From Candidatus Thiodiazotropha sp. CDECU1 (lineage in GTDB: Bacteria; Pseudomonadota; Gammaproteobacteria; Chromatiales; Chromatiaceae), in the NCBI RefSeq assembly GCF_963455295.1, contig NZ_OY734020.1, positions 1,612,001-1,676,000 of the forward strand: a stretch of 64,000 nucleotides of DNA, read 5' to 3'. The position numbers and the translations under genes were made by a program. Below the pieces are notes generated by a model. That model searched no databases and was not told the DNA's origin. It saw only the letters and a program-made list of their open reading frames with translations. Each line of letters opens with the position of its first letter. Within the stretch, counting starts at the first letter, position 1. Positions 18,474 through 27,993 of this stretch are shown in pieces.

Positions 18474-20000
18474 TCAAGCAATCAATAGGTAGATCAAAGA
18501 GGCCAAAGCGGCCGCTACAGGAACAGTGACAACCCAAGCCAGAATGATGCGTACAAAGGTGGAGCGTTTGACGATTTCCTGTCGGTAGAGTTTTTGTAGT
18601 GATGTTCGTTCCTTGGTGCTGAGCCTTAAGCGGCTGTCCGATCTATTCAGCTCTGTCAATAGGTGCCCTTTATCGTTAAAGCTTGCGTTGTCAAATTGAC
18701 TGATAAAGGATTCGACCATGGTCTGGTCCCGGTATTGGTGTTGACGCCTCAGGGTCTCCAGGAGAATGGCATAATTTGTCTTCAATATTTCGCGTAAGAA
18801 TCCGATACCGAATATTGCGCCAACTGCAGTATGGGTACTACTGACCGGGAGGCCGAACTGGCTCGCCAGCAGCACGGTAATGGTGACTGACATGACAATG
18901 CAGAATGCCCTTACCTGATCGAGTTCAGTGATCTCGCTACCGACTGTCTTGATAAGGCGCTTGCCATACAGAACCAAGCCTAGGGGGATACCGATTGCTC
19001 CAATCAATAATCCCCACATGGTGATGTTTGCGGGTGCGGACTCACCGTTGACAAGCAGCGCCTCATTGATTGCGATCACTGGGCCAATGGCATTCGCCAC
19101 ATCATTTGAGCCATGGGCGAAACTGAGCAGCCCGGCAGCGAATATGAGGGGGATATTGAACAGTCTATTGACGGCTGATTTGGTATTGGGAAGCAGGGCG
19201 GTACGCTGCAGGATGGTGGGTTTTGTCACCATGTAGACACCCAGACCGATGGCAAAGCCGCACATCAAGGCAGTCAGAAAATCGACCCGCCAACTCACTT
19301 TTACCCCTTTGATCATCAGATAGGTGGCGAAACTCCAGGCCATAAAACCCACCAGCAGAGGCAGTACCCTTCCCGCGGCCTGTGACATCTTCTCCTGATA
19401 GGTGATAGTGCGCTTGATAAGATAGAGCAGGAGTGCGGCGATGACACCCCCCAGTACGGGGGAGAAAAACCAGCCGATGGTAATAGTCGTCAGGGTATGC
19501 CAGTTGACGACACTCAGCCCGCCAACGGTTATTCCCGCGCCGAGAACGCCACCGACGATGGTATGTGTGGTGGAGACGGGGGTGCCCGTGAGGGTGGCGA
19601 TATTCAGCCAAATTGCCGTGGCCAACATGGCGGAAAACATGGCATGGGTAATGGTTTCCGCGTCACTGAACTGATGGGTATCGACTATGCCTCGTTTGAT
19701 GGTGCTGATTACCTCGCCGCCCGCAAGAAATGCGCCGGCGGCTTCAAACAGCGCGGCGAACAACATGGCTGCGGTCAGGCTGATCACCGCGGAACCCACC
19801 AGGGGTCCAATATTGTTGCCAGCATCATTGGCACCGATATTCAGGGCCAGATAACCGCCCAGAATGGCGGCCAGAATCATCAATAAACTGCTGTCGACAC
19901 TACTGTAGAGATATTGATAACCGAGGCCAATGGCTAGCAGAAAGAGTAATGCGAACGCATGATGCGCGCTGTTGAGGGTAAGGTTCTGGGCCTTCAACAT
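18474..20000 (-). CDS. PiT-family inorganic phosphate transporter
   Basis: 508 residues with about ten hydrophobic segments. The two PiT signatures are present: GANDAGNNIGPLVG near residue 57 and HGSNDVANAIGP near 300, with internal repeat symmetry. Family members carry phosphate (often as a metal-phosphate complex or with H+ or Na+) through the inner membrane. A soluble loop at about 410-470 is charged. No pho-associated DUF47 gene is adjacent. The ATG at 19998-20000 is only 4 bp from the end of a nested palindromic element, so its leader, including any ribosome site, is formed largely by that element; CTAAGGC is the only weak match. Confidence 0.9.
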   Translation of the reverse strand: MLKAQNLTLNSAHHAFALLFLLAIGLGYQYLYSSVDSSLLMILAAILGGYLALNIGANDAGNNIGPLVGSAVISLTAAMLFAALFEAAGAFLAGGEVISTIKRGIVDTHQFSDAETITHAMFSAMLATAIWLNIATLTGTPVSTTHTIVGGVLGAGITVGGLSVVNWHTLTTITIGWFFSPVLGGVIAALLLYLIKRTITYQEKMSQAAGRVLPLLVGFMAWSFATYLMIKGVKVSWRVDFLTALMCGFAIGLGVYMVTKPTILQRTALLPNTKSAVNRLFNIPLIFAAGLLSFAHGSNDVANAIGPVIAINEALLVNGESAPANITMWGLLIGAIGIPLGLVLYGKRLIKTVGSEITELDQVRAFCIVMSVTITVLLASQFGLPVSSTHTAVGAIFGIGFLREILKTNYAILLETLRRQHQYRDQTMVESFISQFDNASFNDKGHLLTELNRSDSRLRLSTKERTSLQKLYRQEIVKRSTFVRIILAWVVTVPVAAALASLIYLLIA

Positions 20001-20004
20001 GCCT

Positions 20005-20353
20005 TAGGGCCTGTTAACACTAATCCAATGCGCCCCGCAGGAAGTGCCCTTGGGGTGCACTCTGCTGGGACTGTTTTTGCGCCCAGCAAGGCAGAATGAG
20101 CGTGGTGTAGCCCGGCTACATGAGCGAATGATAACGCCGCTGGGCGCAAAAACAGCCCCAGCCCTTCGGGTTGCGCCCCGAAGGAAGTGCCCTTGGGGTG
20201 CGCCTGAAAAAGCGCCACTCAGCGTTGCTCGTCGTTCATTTGGAGTGACCAAACTTCTCTCCTCGCGCCCATAGGAAGTGCCCTTGGGGTGCGCCTTGAT
20301 TGGCGCTTTTTCAGGCACAACAGAGTACATTGGATTAGTGTTAACAGGCCCTA
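20005..20353. mobile_element. MITE-like element with 26-bp terminal inverted repeats and nested palindromes
   Basis: Exact 26-bp terminal inverted repeats lie at 20005-20030 and 20328-20353, starting TAGGGCCTGTTAACAC. Inside are a 24-bp inverted repeat with one mismatch (20064-20087 with 20139-20162, GCTGGG to CCCAGC), a GTAGCC-GGCTAC core at about 20117-20130, a perfect 16-bp inverted repeat (20202-20217 with 20301-20316, GCCTGAAAAAGCGCCA) and three direct copies of GGAAGTGCCCTTGGGGTGC at 20040, 20183 and 20274. No transposase is encoded. It sits exactly between the PiT start codon and the DUF2959 stop codon. The short frames inside it encode repetitive HPKGTS peptides and are probably not genes. 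Confidence 0.8.
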
Positions 20354-20998
20354 GGAGTTCTGCATACCACGTATGAATTCGTCGGACTGCTTGATGGATT
20401 GGTTCATGCGATTGATCAGGTTATTGATGTCCGCCTTGAGGTTGCCGAATTCACCACGCAGAGAGCCGATCGCCTGGGCATTCAGGTTGTGCTTCAGGAA
20501 CAGTACATTATCACGAAAGGTGTTGAGCACCGGCTGCATGCTCTTTTCCGCCTTTTTCATCGAGCTGAGCATGGATTTGTAGCGCCGCTTGGTCTGGGTG
20601 AGTTTCTTGGCGCTGGTCGCCTTCAGGCTCTTGTTCTCATACAGGTCCAACTCCTCCTGCCACTCCTCAAACAGATCCTCGGCGACAGACTCCACCTTGC
20701 TGATGCGCTCAGAAACCTCCGCGGCGGCAGATTCACTGGCTTCAAACTCGTGATTCAGACTGTCGTAGGCCCGTTTCAGATCGCTCTCTTCCAGATTGAT
20801 AACAGAGGCGAATTGATCCAGCGCAGATTGAAACTGCTCTTGGGCCTCAGCCTGGGCATCACGCGCGGATTCCACCCGGTCGACCATAATGTCCCGCTTG
20901 TGAATCCCGACCTTCTCCATGGTGTCGTAGTAGACGCTGGAGCAGCCGGAAATAATCACTATTAGAGCAAAAAGCGTGTAATGACGTATTGAGAGCAT
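20351..20998 (-). CDS. DUF2959 lipoprotein
   Basis: 215 residues. A signal peptide ends in a lipobox (VIISGCSS, lipidated Cys at about 19). The mature part is almost entirely helical and coiled-coil-like, with charged heptads from about 40 to 210, typical of DUF2959 proteins. No function is established. The final codons read R-G-M-Q-N-S-stop; the TAG stop at 20351-20353 is the outermost triplet of the palindromic element, so the element supplies the stop codon. The original C-terminus may have been slightly different. Confidence 0.8.
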   Translation of the reverse strand: MLSIRHYTLFALIVIISGCSSVYYDTMEKVGIHKRDIMVDRVESARDAQAEAQEQFQSALDQFASVINLEESDLKRAYDSLNHEFEASESAAAEVSERISKVESVAEDLFEEWQEELDLYENKSLKATSAKKLTQTKRRYKSMLSSMKKAEKSMQPVLNTFRDNVLFLKHNLNAQAIGSLRGEFGNLKADINNLINRMNQSIKQSDEFIRGMQNS

Positions 20999-21224
20999 GT
21001 GAACTTTTCCCCGCGTAATCTGTTAGATTGGTCAATTCTGCCATAGAGTGATCAGGTATTGCGATAATTTGGTCTGTCAACATTTATGACCTGACACTGT
21101 CCGGGTTCTCCTGAATCAGTGAATAACGGCTATTGGACAGCTATGCAGATACAGTGGTAATGAAAAGATTCAGGGTACTCAATGGTTGAAATAGGTTATA
21201 TACAGCTCAGTGAAGGGTTCAGGC

Positions 21225-22112
21225 ATGCTGTATAAGCAGAATCTCCTATTGGGTGCTCTGTTCATCCTGTTGTCGGAGCTGATGTTTGCCTCGATGGGTG
21301 CAACGGTAAAGTTTGTGACCCAAACCTTACCTAGTGATATGGCTGTATTCATGCGCAATCTGTTCGGACTAGCCTTGTTGATGCCATTGGTCTGGAGTAA
21401 CGGCTGGGTCAGTTTACGCACCGAGATCTTTCATCTGCACATGTTGCGTTCGGTAGCCGGTGTTTCGGCGATGTACTGTTTTTTCTATGCCCTGGCCAAT
21501 CTGCCACTGGCTGACGGTATGTTGTTGAAAATGACATCACCCCTGTTTATGCCCCTGATCGCCTGGTTCTGGCTCAGCGAACCCTTACGTCAAACGATAC
21601 TGCTGGCCATAGGCATAGGTTTTATCGGTGTGGTTCTGGTTCTCAATCCCCAGGGGGAGTTCAGTTCTATTGCCTTGGTCGGCCTGTTGGGAGGCTGTCT
21701 GGCCTCGCTGGCAAAGGTGACATTAAGACGTCTCGGGCGCAGTGAACCCTCCATACGGGTGGTGTTCTATTTCGCCCTGTTGAGTACAATTATCTCATCA
21801 ATTCCCATGTTCTGGAGTTGGCAGCAGCCCACATCGGCTGAATGGGGTTGGTTGGCCTTGATCGGTCTCTTGGGCACCCTCGGTCAGTTGATGCTGACCC
21901 GTGGCTATGCGATTGCATCGGCGGCCAGGGTGAGTCCCATGACCTACACCTCCGTATTGTTCGGTGCCGGGTATGGCTATCTCTTCTGGCAGGAGACCTT
22001 GACCGGACAGTTCATCATGGGGGCGTTGCTGATTGCGGTTGCCGGTCTTCTGGCTATAGGCTTTCGTGAGCGTATCGATGATACCCTGGTGAGTGACCCG
22101 ACCCGGCCTTAG
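21225..22112 (+). CDS. EamA/DMT-family transporter
   Basis: 295 residues from the ATG at 21225, which has GAAGGG eight bases upstream; a GTG at 21210 would overlap that ribosome site. About ten TM segments are arranged as two EamA repeats (roughly 5-135 and 145-285). Drug/metabolite superfamily members usually export small molecules such as amino acids or nucleosides. The substrate cannot be told from sequence. It stands alone, about 230 bp from the divergent DUF2959 gene. Confidence 0.88.
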   Translation: MLYKQNLLLGALFILLSELMFASMGATVKFVTQTLPSDMAVFMRNLFGLALLMPLVWSNGWVSLRTEIFHLHMLRSVAGVSAMYCFFYALANLPLADGMLLKMTSPLFMPLIAWFWLSEPLRQTILLAIGIGFIGVVLVLNPQGEFSSIALVGLLGGCLASLAKVTLRRLGRSEPSIRVVFYFALLSTIISSIPMFWSWQQPTSAEWGWLALIGLLGTLGQLMLTRGYAIASAARVSPMTYTSVLFGAGYGYLFWQETLTGQFIMGALLIAVAGLLAIGFRERIDDTLVSDPTRP

Positions 22113-22150
22113 CCTATGCTGATTCAGCCGAAATGCCCGGGTATGATTTT

Positions 22151-22472
22151 CAGTCCGCAAATGAACGCGAATAAACGCAAATGGTTGTCTTGCGTAGGGT
22201 ACGGCTTGCCGCACTAATCTATAAGCATCAGTATGGTACTTGTGGATCCGGATGGTTAAACGGTGCGGCAAGCCGCACCCTACATATTGAGGTAATAGTC
22301 GCGAGTAGCTTGTAGGGTGGGGCCTTGCCCCACCAAATTGCCTGGGAATCGGACTGTAAAGGTGAGGTAGGGCCCCACCCTACTCAATAATCGACTGGCA
22401 TGGGAATGAGCAATAAAACACCTTCGCTTAATTCCTATGTAAGATAACCATTCGCGTTCATTTGCGGACTGA
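22151..22472. repeat. Composite palindromic repeat region (copy A)
   Basis: The gene-free stretch 22113-22534 is mostly repeat. The core at 22194-22283 has GTAGGGTACGGCTTGCCGCAC at one end and its near-complement at the other. A second hairpin pair (TAGGGTGGGGCCTTGCCCCACC with GTAGGGCCCCACCC) lies at 22313-22382. Flanking outer arms, CGCAAATGAACGCG near 22157 and CGCGTTCATTTGCG near 22453, are inverted. The same core occurs at 25417-25506 in opposite orientation and partly at 62947-63003. Confidence 0.75.
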
Positions 22473-22534
22473 CTCCGCTTTAGATCTTGCTTTCAAAGGC
22501 TGTTTCCAGGCGGTCACTGGGTTAGAATGGCCCC

Positions 22535-23896
22535 ATGTCAATGAACTGGTCTCAATTACTCTCGCATAAGCGCCTCGGTTCGAGTGATCACTCAGTAGCC
22601 AGCACTTCCCGTACGGATTTTCAGCGTGACCTGGACAGGATCGTTTTCTCCTCCGCATTCAGGCGTATGCAGGATAAGACACAGATATTTCCCCTCTCTA
22701 AAGTCGATTATGTCCGCACGCGTTTGACCCACAGCCTGGAGTCTTCCAGCGTCGGCCGCTCCCTGGGGACCCTGGTTGGAGAGCAGATCATCGCCCGTCA
22801 CCAGCTGCAGCAGAATGAAGCCTCCGATTTTGGTGATATCTGCGCCGCTGCCTGTCTGGCCCACGATATCGGTAATCCTCCTTTCGGCCACTCCGGCGAA
22901 GATGCCATTCGTCACTGGGCGGAAACCGGCGAATACGGCAAACAGCGTGTTGCCGTATTACAAGGCAGCCAGCGTGAGGACTTCCTCAACTTTGAAGGCA
23001 ATTCGCAGGGCTTTCGTGTCTTGACCCGTCTCCAGAACAGGGATAATGCCGGTGGCTTGCAACTGACTTGCGCTACACTTGCCGCATTCACCAAGTATCC
23101 CCGGGAATCCTATATCGGAAACGGACGCTTCCAGGGAGTTAGTGCGAAAAAGCCCGGTTTCACGGCGGAGGATCAGGCACTCTTCCGTGAGGTGGCCGAG
23201 ACCGTGGGATTGTTGCGGCGGGATCCGGTATTGGCCATCTGGCATCGACATCCTCTGGCCTTCCTGGTGGAGGCGGCTGACGATATCTGTTATCGGGTCA
23301 TCGATATAGAGGATGGCTATCGCCTGGGGCATCTGAGCTTCCAGGAGGCGATGGAGCTGTTCAGTGCGGTGTTGCCTGATTCACCCGCACGACACAATCG
23401 ATTGAAGCGTATCACTGGCACTAAAGAGAAGATCGAGTTTTTACGCGCCAAGGTGATCAGCCAGGCGATTAACGAGATTCTGAGCTGTTTTCTCGATTAT
23501 GAACAGGCGATCCTTGCAGGTCAGTTTGATCAGCCGTTAATGAGTCAGATTCCCCATCGTAGGGAGATGGATCGTCTGATTGAGGTCGCCCATGAAAAGA
23601 TCTATATCGCCCCGGAGGTGATTGAAATCGAGACTGCGGGATTCCAGGTGATCAGCGAACTGCTGGAGCGTTTCATCCCTATCATCGATGACGTGGCAGC
23701 CCATGGAGAACGTGCCAGTCCACGCAGCCAGATGATGATCCGGCTGATACCGGAACAGTTCATCGGTCCACAGGCCATGCCCGCAAAAGATGATTACACG
23801 CGGCTTTTAAGATTGACCGATTTTGTCTCCGGTATGACCGATTCTTATGCGGTTTCCCTGTATAAAAAGGTCACGGGTATCTCATTGCCGGGGTGA
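22535..23896 (+). CDS. dgt: dGTP triphosphohydrolase
   Basis: 453 residues of the HD superfamily. The metal ligands are visible in TRLTHSLESSSVGRSLG (H near 67) and AACLAHDIGNPPFGHSGED (HD near 112). The enzyme hydrolyses dGTP to deoxyguanosine and triphosphate, trimming dNTP pools. The N-terminal FQRDLDRIVFSSAFRRMQDKTQ block and overall length fit the family. It starts ATG-TCA-ATG; the first is preceded by no strong ribosome site. The upstream leader is repeat-rich. Confidence 0.92.
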   Translation: MSMNWSQLLSHKRLGSSDHSVASTSRTDFQRDLDRIVFSSAFRRMQDKTQIFPLSKVDYVRTRLTHSLESSSVGRSLGTLVGEQIIARHQLQQNEASDFGDICAAACLAHDIGNPPFGHSGEDAIRHWAETGEYGKQRVAVLQGSQREDFLNFEGNSQGFRVLTRLQNRDNAGGLQLTCATLAAFTKYPRESYIGNGRFQGVSAKKPGFTAEDQALFREVAETVGLLRRDPVLAIWHRHPLAFLVEAADDICYRVIDIEDGYRLGHLSFQEAMELFSAVLPDSPARHNRLKRITGTKEKIEFLRAKVISQAINEILSCFLDYEQAILAGQFDQPLMSQIPHRREMDRLIEVAHEKIYIAPEVIEIETAGFQVISELLERFIPIIDDVAAHGERASPRSQMMIRLIPEQFIGPQAMPAKDDYTRLLRLTDFVSGMTDSYAVSLYKKVTGISLPG

Positions 23897-23975
23897 AACC
23901 CATGGCGTCTGACGCCAAACAAGCTGCATAAAGTGACTGGATGGGCAGGTTTGGTTATATAGATTTGCATTTTAC

Positions 23976-25391
23976 ATGAGCGGAATCTCAAGTATGCGGT
24001 TGATGAAGCTGTTAAAGACTATTTTACGCGGTCATATCGTGGGTGGTGTGATTACTTTTTTAATCGTCATCACCGCTGGCGAAGTGATTGTGGAATTGAT
24101 GCGTCTGAATCAGCTGGAACATCAGCGGATCGAAGTGGTTAACAGACTGGCAATGATGCGTGCGGGTCTGGAAAGTGAAATCAATTCCACGCTCCACCTT
24201 ACCAGAGGATTGATCGCCTATGTGGCAATCAATCCGGATCTGGAGGGCAATACCTTCGATCTGTTGGCCAGCGAAATCATCTCTGTCGGCCGTAATATAC
24301 GTAATATCGGTCTTGCCCGAGATAATATCATCACTCACCTTTTTCCTTTGGCTGGGAACGAGGCCGCCCTGGGTTTGGAGTATGAAAAAATTCCTGAGCA
24401 ATGGCCTGCGATCAAGCGCGCCATCGAGATGGGTGGCACCACTGTTGCCGGCCCGGTAACGCTGGTTCAGGGGGGGGAGGCCTTTATTGCCCGCACACCG
24501 ATCTATACACGCAGTGGGTTGGGTGGACATCTGGCAGATCATAAACCTGCCTACTGGGGGCTGGCCTCTATTGTCATCGATATCCCTACACTGTTCACTG
24601 CGGCTGGTGCCGCAGTGGAAAAGGATGGTATTCAGTATGCCTTGCGTGGCAGTGATTCGCTTGGTGAGGAGGGTGAATTGATCTTTGGTGATCGGGCATT
24701 GTTTGAACAGGACTCTGTGCTGCAACCGGTGATTCTTCCAAACGGATCTTGGCAGATCGGAGCTCGGCCGGTTGGCGGATGGCAGGTGAACAAGATCTGG
24801 TATTGGACAATGCGGCTCACCGGGTGGTTGGCGGCCCTGCTGGTCGGGATCCTGATCGCGGCCCTGTTGCGGGCGCGCCTGATCAATAAACTGTTGGCTC
24901 TACATGACCATCTGACCGGACTGCCGAACCGGCGGCTGCTGGAGGACAGGTTTGAAAATATCCTGGCTCGCAATCAGCGCAAAGCAACCAAGGTTGGTGT
25001 TTTCTATATCGATCTGGATGGATTTAAAGGGATCAATGACCAGTTTGGACATAAGGTAGGCGATGGACTCTTGCTTGAGGTGGCTAAACGCCTGCAAGCC
25101 AGTACCCGCGCATATGATACGGTCGCCCGCATCGGTGGTGACGAGTTCATCGTCTTGGCCGATGAAATCAGAGACAGTGGCGGATTTAAACAGATGTTCG
25201 ATCATCTGTTATCGAACCTTAGAGGTGATGTCTATGTGGAGGGTCATCGACTAGAATTGCGGGCTAGCGTCGGTTCGGCACTCTATCCCGATGATGGGGA
25301 TGATATGGACAAGCTGTTGAAGGCAGCCGATCAAAAGATGTATCAACACAAACAACATGGCAAGGTCTATCGTATGGACTTCAATAGGTAG
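23976..25391 (+). CDS. CHASE-domain diguanylate cyclase
   Basis: 471 residues. TM segments at about 20-42 and 278-300 flank an extracytoplasmic CHASE domain (about 55-215, with the NIRNIGLARDN and AFIARTPIY blocks). The GGDEF domain follows directly, with GGDEF at 387-391, DLDGFKGIND metal-binding region at about 346-355, and no EAL domain. Expected to make c-di-GMP from two GTP in response to a periplasmic small molecule. A typical RxxD inhibitory site (RAYD) lies nine residues before GGDEF (378-381). It follows dgt by about 80 bp and may be read from the same promoter. Confidence 0.92.
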   Translation: MSGISSMRLMKLLKTILRGHIVGGVITFLIVITAGEVIVELMRLNQLEHQRIEVVNRLAMMRAGLESEINSTLHLTRGLIAYVAINPDLEGNTFDLLASEIISVGRNIRNIGLARDNIITHLFPLAGNEAALGLEYEKIPEQWPAIKRAIEMGGTTVAGPVTLVQGGEAFIARTPIYTRSGLGGHLADHKPAYWGLASIVIDIPTLFTAAGAAVEKDGIQYALRGSDSLGEEGELIFGDRALFEQDSVLQPVILPNGSWQIGARPVGGWQVNKIWYWTMRLTGWLAALLVGILIAALLRARLINKLLALHDHLTGLPNRRLLEDRFENILARNQRKATKVGVFYIDLDGFKGINDQFGHKVGDGLLLEVAKRLQASTRAYDTVARIGGDEFIVLADEIRDSGGFKQMFDHLLSNLRGDVYVEGHRLELRASVGSALYPDDGDDMDKLLKAADQKMYQHKQHGKVYRMDFNR

Positions 25392-25416
25392 CTACCCGCG
25401 AATATTATTTCAATAC

Positions 25417-25539
25417 GTAGGGTGCGGCTTGCCGCACCGTTTAACCATCCGCATAGACAAGTACCATACTGATACTTATAGATTGGTGCGGCAAGCCGCA
25501 CCCTACGCAAGATAACCATTTGCGTTCATTTGCGGACTA
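25417..25539. repeat. 90-nt twin-palindrome repeat (copy B, inverted) with conserved flank
   Basis: The core at 25417-25506 begins GTAGGGTGCGGCTTGCCGCAC and ends with its exact complement. It matches the core at 22194-22283 in reverse, including the loop (TATAAG and the ATCAGTATGGTACTTGT block). The flank at 25507-25539 (GCAAGATAACCATTTGCG to GCGGACTA) also matches copy A. It lies between the convergent CHASE-GGDEF and CpxA-like genes, and the last bases contribute the kinase gene's TAG stop. Confidence 0.8.
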
Positions 25540-26838
25540 ATCTTTATAAGTTGGCAGTGAAAAGTTGACCTGGGTGCCTTCTCCCGGTTGGCTCTGAATT
25601 GTCAGGTCTCCCCGATGCGCCTCGACGATGACCCGACAGAGATAAAGTCCCAGACCATATCCCCCGGTCTCGCGCTGACGCGCCTTGTCAACCCGGTAGA
25701 AGGGTTCCGTGAGGTGGGGCAGATGCTCACCTGGGATGCCTTCACCATGATCCTTTACGCCGACACGCCATTCCCGCTCTGTTATGCGGCTGCTGATCTG
25801 GACGGGGGGTGCGGACTCAGGTGTATGTCTCAAACCATTCTCCAGCAGGTTTTTTATCAGCAGCCGAATGCGCACCGCATCCAACTCGATGGGAAGGTTG
25901 TCATTCTCATGTTCACAGTTGATGGCTGCCGTGGAGAAGTGCTGTTGAATCACTGAATCTATGAGCAGCCCCGGGTCGACCGGTTGCAGATCGAGTTTCG
26001 CGTGCCGGTTTCCGAGGCGTTCCGTCTCCAGCAACTCCGCCAATTCCTGTTCCAGTAACTGCAGGTCCGCAATTATTCGGTCGCGGGGCTCACTGACCTG
26101 CATCAGTTCGGCATTCAGGCGCGCACGGGTCAGGGGAGAGCGCAACTCATGGCTGATGGCCAATAGCAACTGACGCTTGGCCTCCATCATCGCCTCGATC
26201 TCGTCAGCCATGGTATTGATGCTGTTTGCCAATTCTCCCAATTCGTCCCGGCGTCGGATAGTGATGCGGTGGTCCAGTTCACCGGAGCCGAATCGGGCAA
26301 CACTCTGGCGTATATCCTGGATAGGATGAAACAGACGCTTCACCAGATGGTAAGTGAGGGCAATGATCAGCAAAACGGTAACAATTGTGGCGCCAATGAC
26401 AAGCGCCAGTGCGCCACTATCCAGACGATCCCGGGTCAACAGCAGGATAGTGCTATCCTTGTCCCTGAGGCGAAGCAAGTATCGATGCTCATCATGATTG
26501 AACTCGATAGGACGTCCATTGCTGAGTCGGTGGGCATGGAATCTCAGCCGCCGGGTATCCAGGATTTCGCCCCGATTGGACCATGTCAGTTGTTTGGTAT
26601 GGATCTGAATATTGATTTGCAACCGTTGCGCCAATCTTTCTGCTGCCAGGGTATCGGGGGGAGAACCGATCTCTTCCAATAAATGTTCGATATATTCAGT
26701 CAGGTGGGGTTCGGCGAGGGATCGAAACTCCCCTTGGATACCGTAGCGGAAGCCGGTTCGCACCGTGAGTGCGATCAGAATACTGATACCGATAAACAGT
26801 ATGATCAGGCGACCGCTGAGGCTATGCCGTCTGGTCAT
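25537..26838 (-). CDS. CpxA-like sensor histidine kinase
   Basis: 433 residues. TM segments at about 10-28 and 143-165 bracket a periplasmic sensor domain; a HAMP domain (about 166-218) leads to HisKA with H230 in LLAISHELRSPLTRARL and an HATPase ending in GGYGLGLYLCRVIVEAH. It overlaps the response-regulator gene by four bases (26835-26838), implying translational coupling. With the regulator and the CpxP-like protein it forms a Cpx-type envelope-stress module. Confidence 0.88.
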   Translation of the reverse strand: MTRRHSLSGRLIILFIGISILIALTVRTGFRYGIQGEFRSLAEPHLTEYIEHLLEEIGSPPDTLAAERLAQRLQINIQIHTKQLTWSNRGEILDTRRLRFHAHRLSNGRPIEFNHDEHRYLLRLRDKDSTILLLTRDRLDSGALALVIGATIVTVLLIIALTYHLVKRLFHPIQDIRQSVARFGSGELDHRITIRRRDELGELANSINTMADEIEAMMEAKRQLLLAISHELRSPLTRARLNAELMQVSEPRDRIIADLQLLEQELAELLETERLGNRHAKLDLQPVDPGLLIDSVIQQHFSTAAINCEHENDNLPIELDAVRIRLLIKNLLENGLRHTPESAPPVQISSRITEREWRVGVKDHGEGIPGEHLPHLTEPFYRVDKARQRETGGYGLGLYLCRVIVEAHRGDLTIQSQPGEGTQVNFSLPTYKD

Positions 26839-27509
26839 GTTGCAGGGCCTACCAGGCGATATCCCGTACCCCAGACTGTCTTGATGTAATCAAGGGGTTT
26901 TAGCTTTTGACGCAGACGACTCACCAGGATGTCGACAGAGCGGGTATAGAGATCGGCCTCGATACCTTTTACTGCAGCCAGAATCTCATCTCGACTGTAG
27001 GCGCGACCGGGATGCTGCGCCAGTAGGGCCAGTAAGCGGTATTCGAGGGTTGTGAGATTGAGGCTTTGCTCCTCGACGAAGGCATCCTGTCGTTCCAGGT
27101 CGAGTCTTAATTTGCCCAGGATGATCTCCTGCCGGGTGTCTGGTTGTGAGCGGCTGCGTTTGAGGATGTTCTGTATCCTCGCCACCAACTCCCTGGGCTC
27201 GAATGGTTTTGCCAGATAATCATCGGCTCCGAGTTCCAGGCCGACCACCCGATCCATCACCTCACCCCGAGCGGTGAGCATGAGAATTGGCAGACTGCTC
27301 TGTTTCCTAATGGTACGGCACACCTCAAAGCCGTCCATTTCCGGCAACATGATGTCTAGAATCACCAGGTCCGGATTTGTATTTTCGATGCGCTTCAGGC
27401 CTTCAGAAGGGTGCGTCACCGCTTCCAGAGTCAAATCGTAACGGGAGAAATACTCTTTCAGCGGTGCAGCCAGGGCCTGGTCATCGTCAATCAGTAAGAT
27501 GCGGGGCAT
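26835..27509 (-). CDS. CpxR-like OmpR-family response regulator
   Basis: 224 residues from the ATG at 27509 (GGA lies seven bases upstream; a TTG four codons earlier is less likely). The receiver has DDD near 8-10, phosphoacceptor D52 (VILDIMLPEMDG) and KPF. The C-terminal winged helix (about 130-222) has TTLEYRLLALLAQHPGRAYSRDEI and DILVSRLRQKL, typical of OmpR/CpxR. It sits between the periplasmic CpxP-like gene, which it overlaps by 23 bp, and the kinase. It likely controls this operon through the site at 28097-28111. Confidence 0.9.
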   Translation of the reverse strand: MPRILLIDDDQALAAPLKEYFSRYDLTLEAVTHPSEGLKRIENTNPDLVILDIMLPEMDGFEVCRTIRKQSSLPILMLTARGEVMDRVVGLELGADDYLAKPFEPRELVARIQNILKRSRSQPDTRQEIILGKLRLDLERQDAFVEEQSLNLTTLEYRLLALLAQHPGRAYSRDEILAAVKGIEADLYTRSVDILVSRLRQKLKPLDYIKTVWGTGYRLVGPAT

Positions 27510-27993
27510 CACTATTTCCAATACTCAATTGCTCACCATCGTCACAGGCAAACTTGCAATGGCGATGTTCGCGATGATGTCTGATCATCGATTGTAGTTT
27601 ATCTCGTTGGCCTTGATTGAGATTATCACTGAAATCGGCAAAGGCATCTATGACATCCGAGCTGAGGCTGGCCAATTGGGCCTGCTTCTGCATCAGCAGG
27701 GTGCGGGCTTGTTCACGGTCGAAATCAGGGCTTTCAAGCAGATCGATAGCCTGGTCAACATAGCTTGACCTATCTCTTCTTAGCTCATTTACACTCAACA
27801 CTATCTGATCTTTAAGTGCTGTAAGCTGGTGGTGCTGAGAATCGTCGAGGTCGAGCTGCTTGCCGATCCGCTCAGTCATCCAACTGATGCGTCCCTCGGG
27901 GCCTGCGCAATAACCTTTAAAGCGGGCGATTGCCACACCGCTGATCAACAGCGTTACCAATACGATAAGTGTGATTATCAATGTCTTTCCCAT
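27487..27993 (-). CDS. CpxP/Spy-like periplasmic protein
   Basis: 168 residues from the ATG at 27993, which follows a TAGGAG ribosome site; a longer frame upstream is probably not translated. The N-terminus MGKTLIITLIVLVTLLISG is a signal anchor or signal peptide. The mature part is helical and acidic-basic alternating, with an LDLDDSQHHQLTALKD segment similar to the LTxxQ region of the Spy/CpxP family. It overlaps the regulator gene and is the first gene of the operon, unlike E. coli where cpxP is divergent from cpxRA. Inferred role: chaperone-like sensor of envelope damage that restrains the kinase. Confidence 0.7.
   Translation of the reverse strand: MGKTLIITLIVLVTLLISGVAIARFKGYCAGPEGRISWMTERIGKQLDLDDSQHHQLTALKDQIVLSVNELRRDRSSYVDQAIDLLESPDFDREQARTLLMQKQAQLASLSSDVIDAFADFSDNLNQGQRDKLQSMIRHHREHRHCKFACDDGEQLSIGNSDAPHLTD

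Noticed and set aside
20004-20330. Short frames encoding HPKGTS-rich peptides inside the nested palindromic element
   Set aside because: They are generated by the repeats on both strands, lack ribosome sites and change with each repeat unit.
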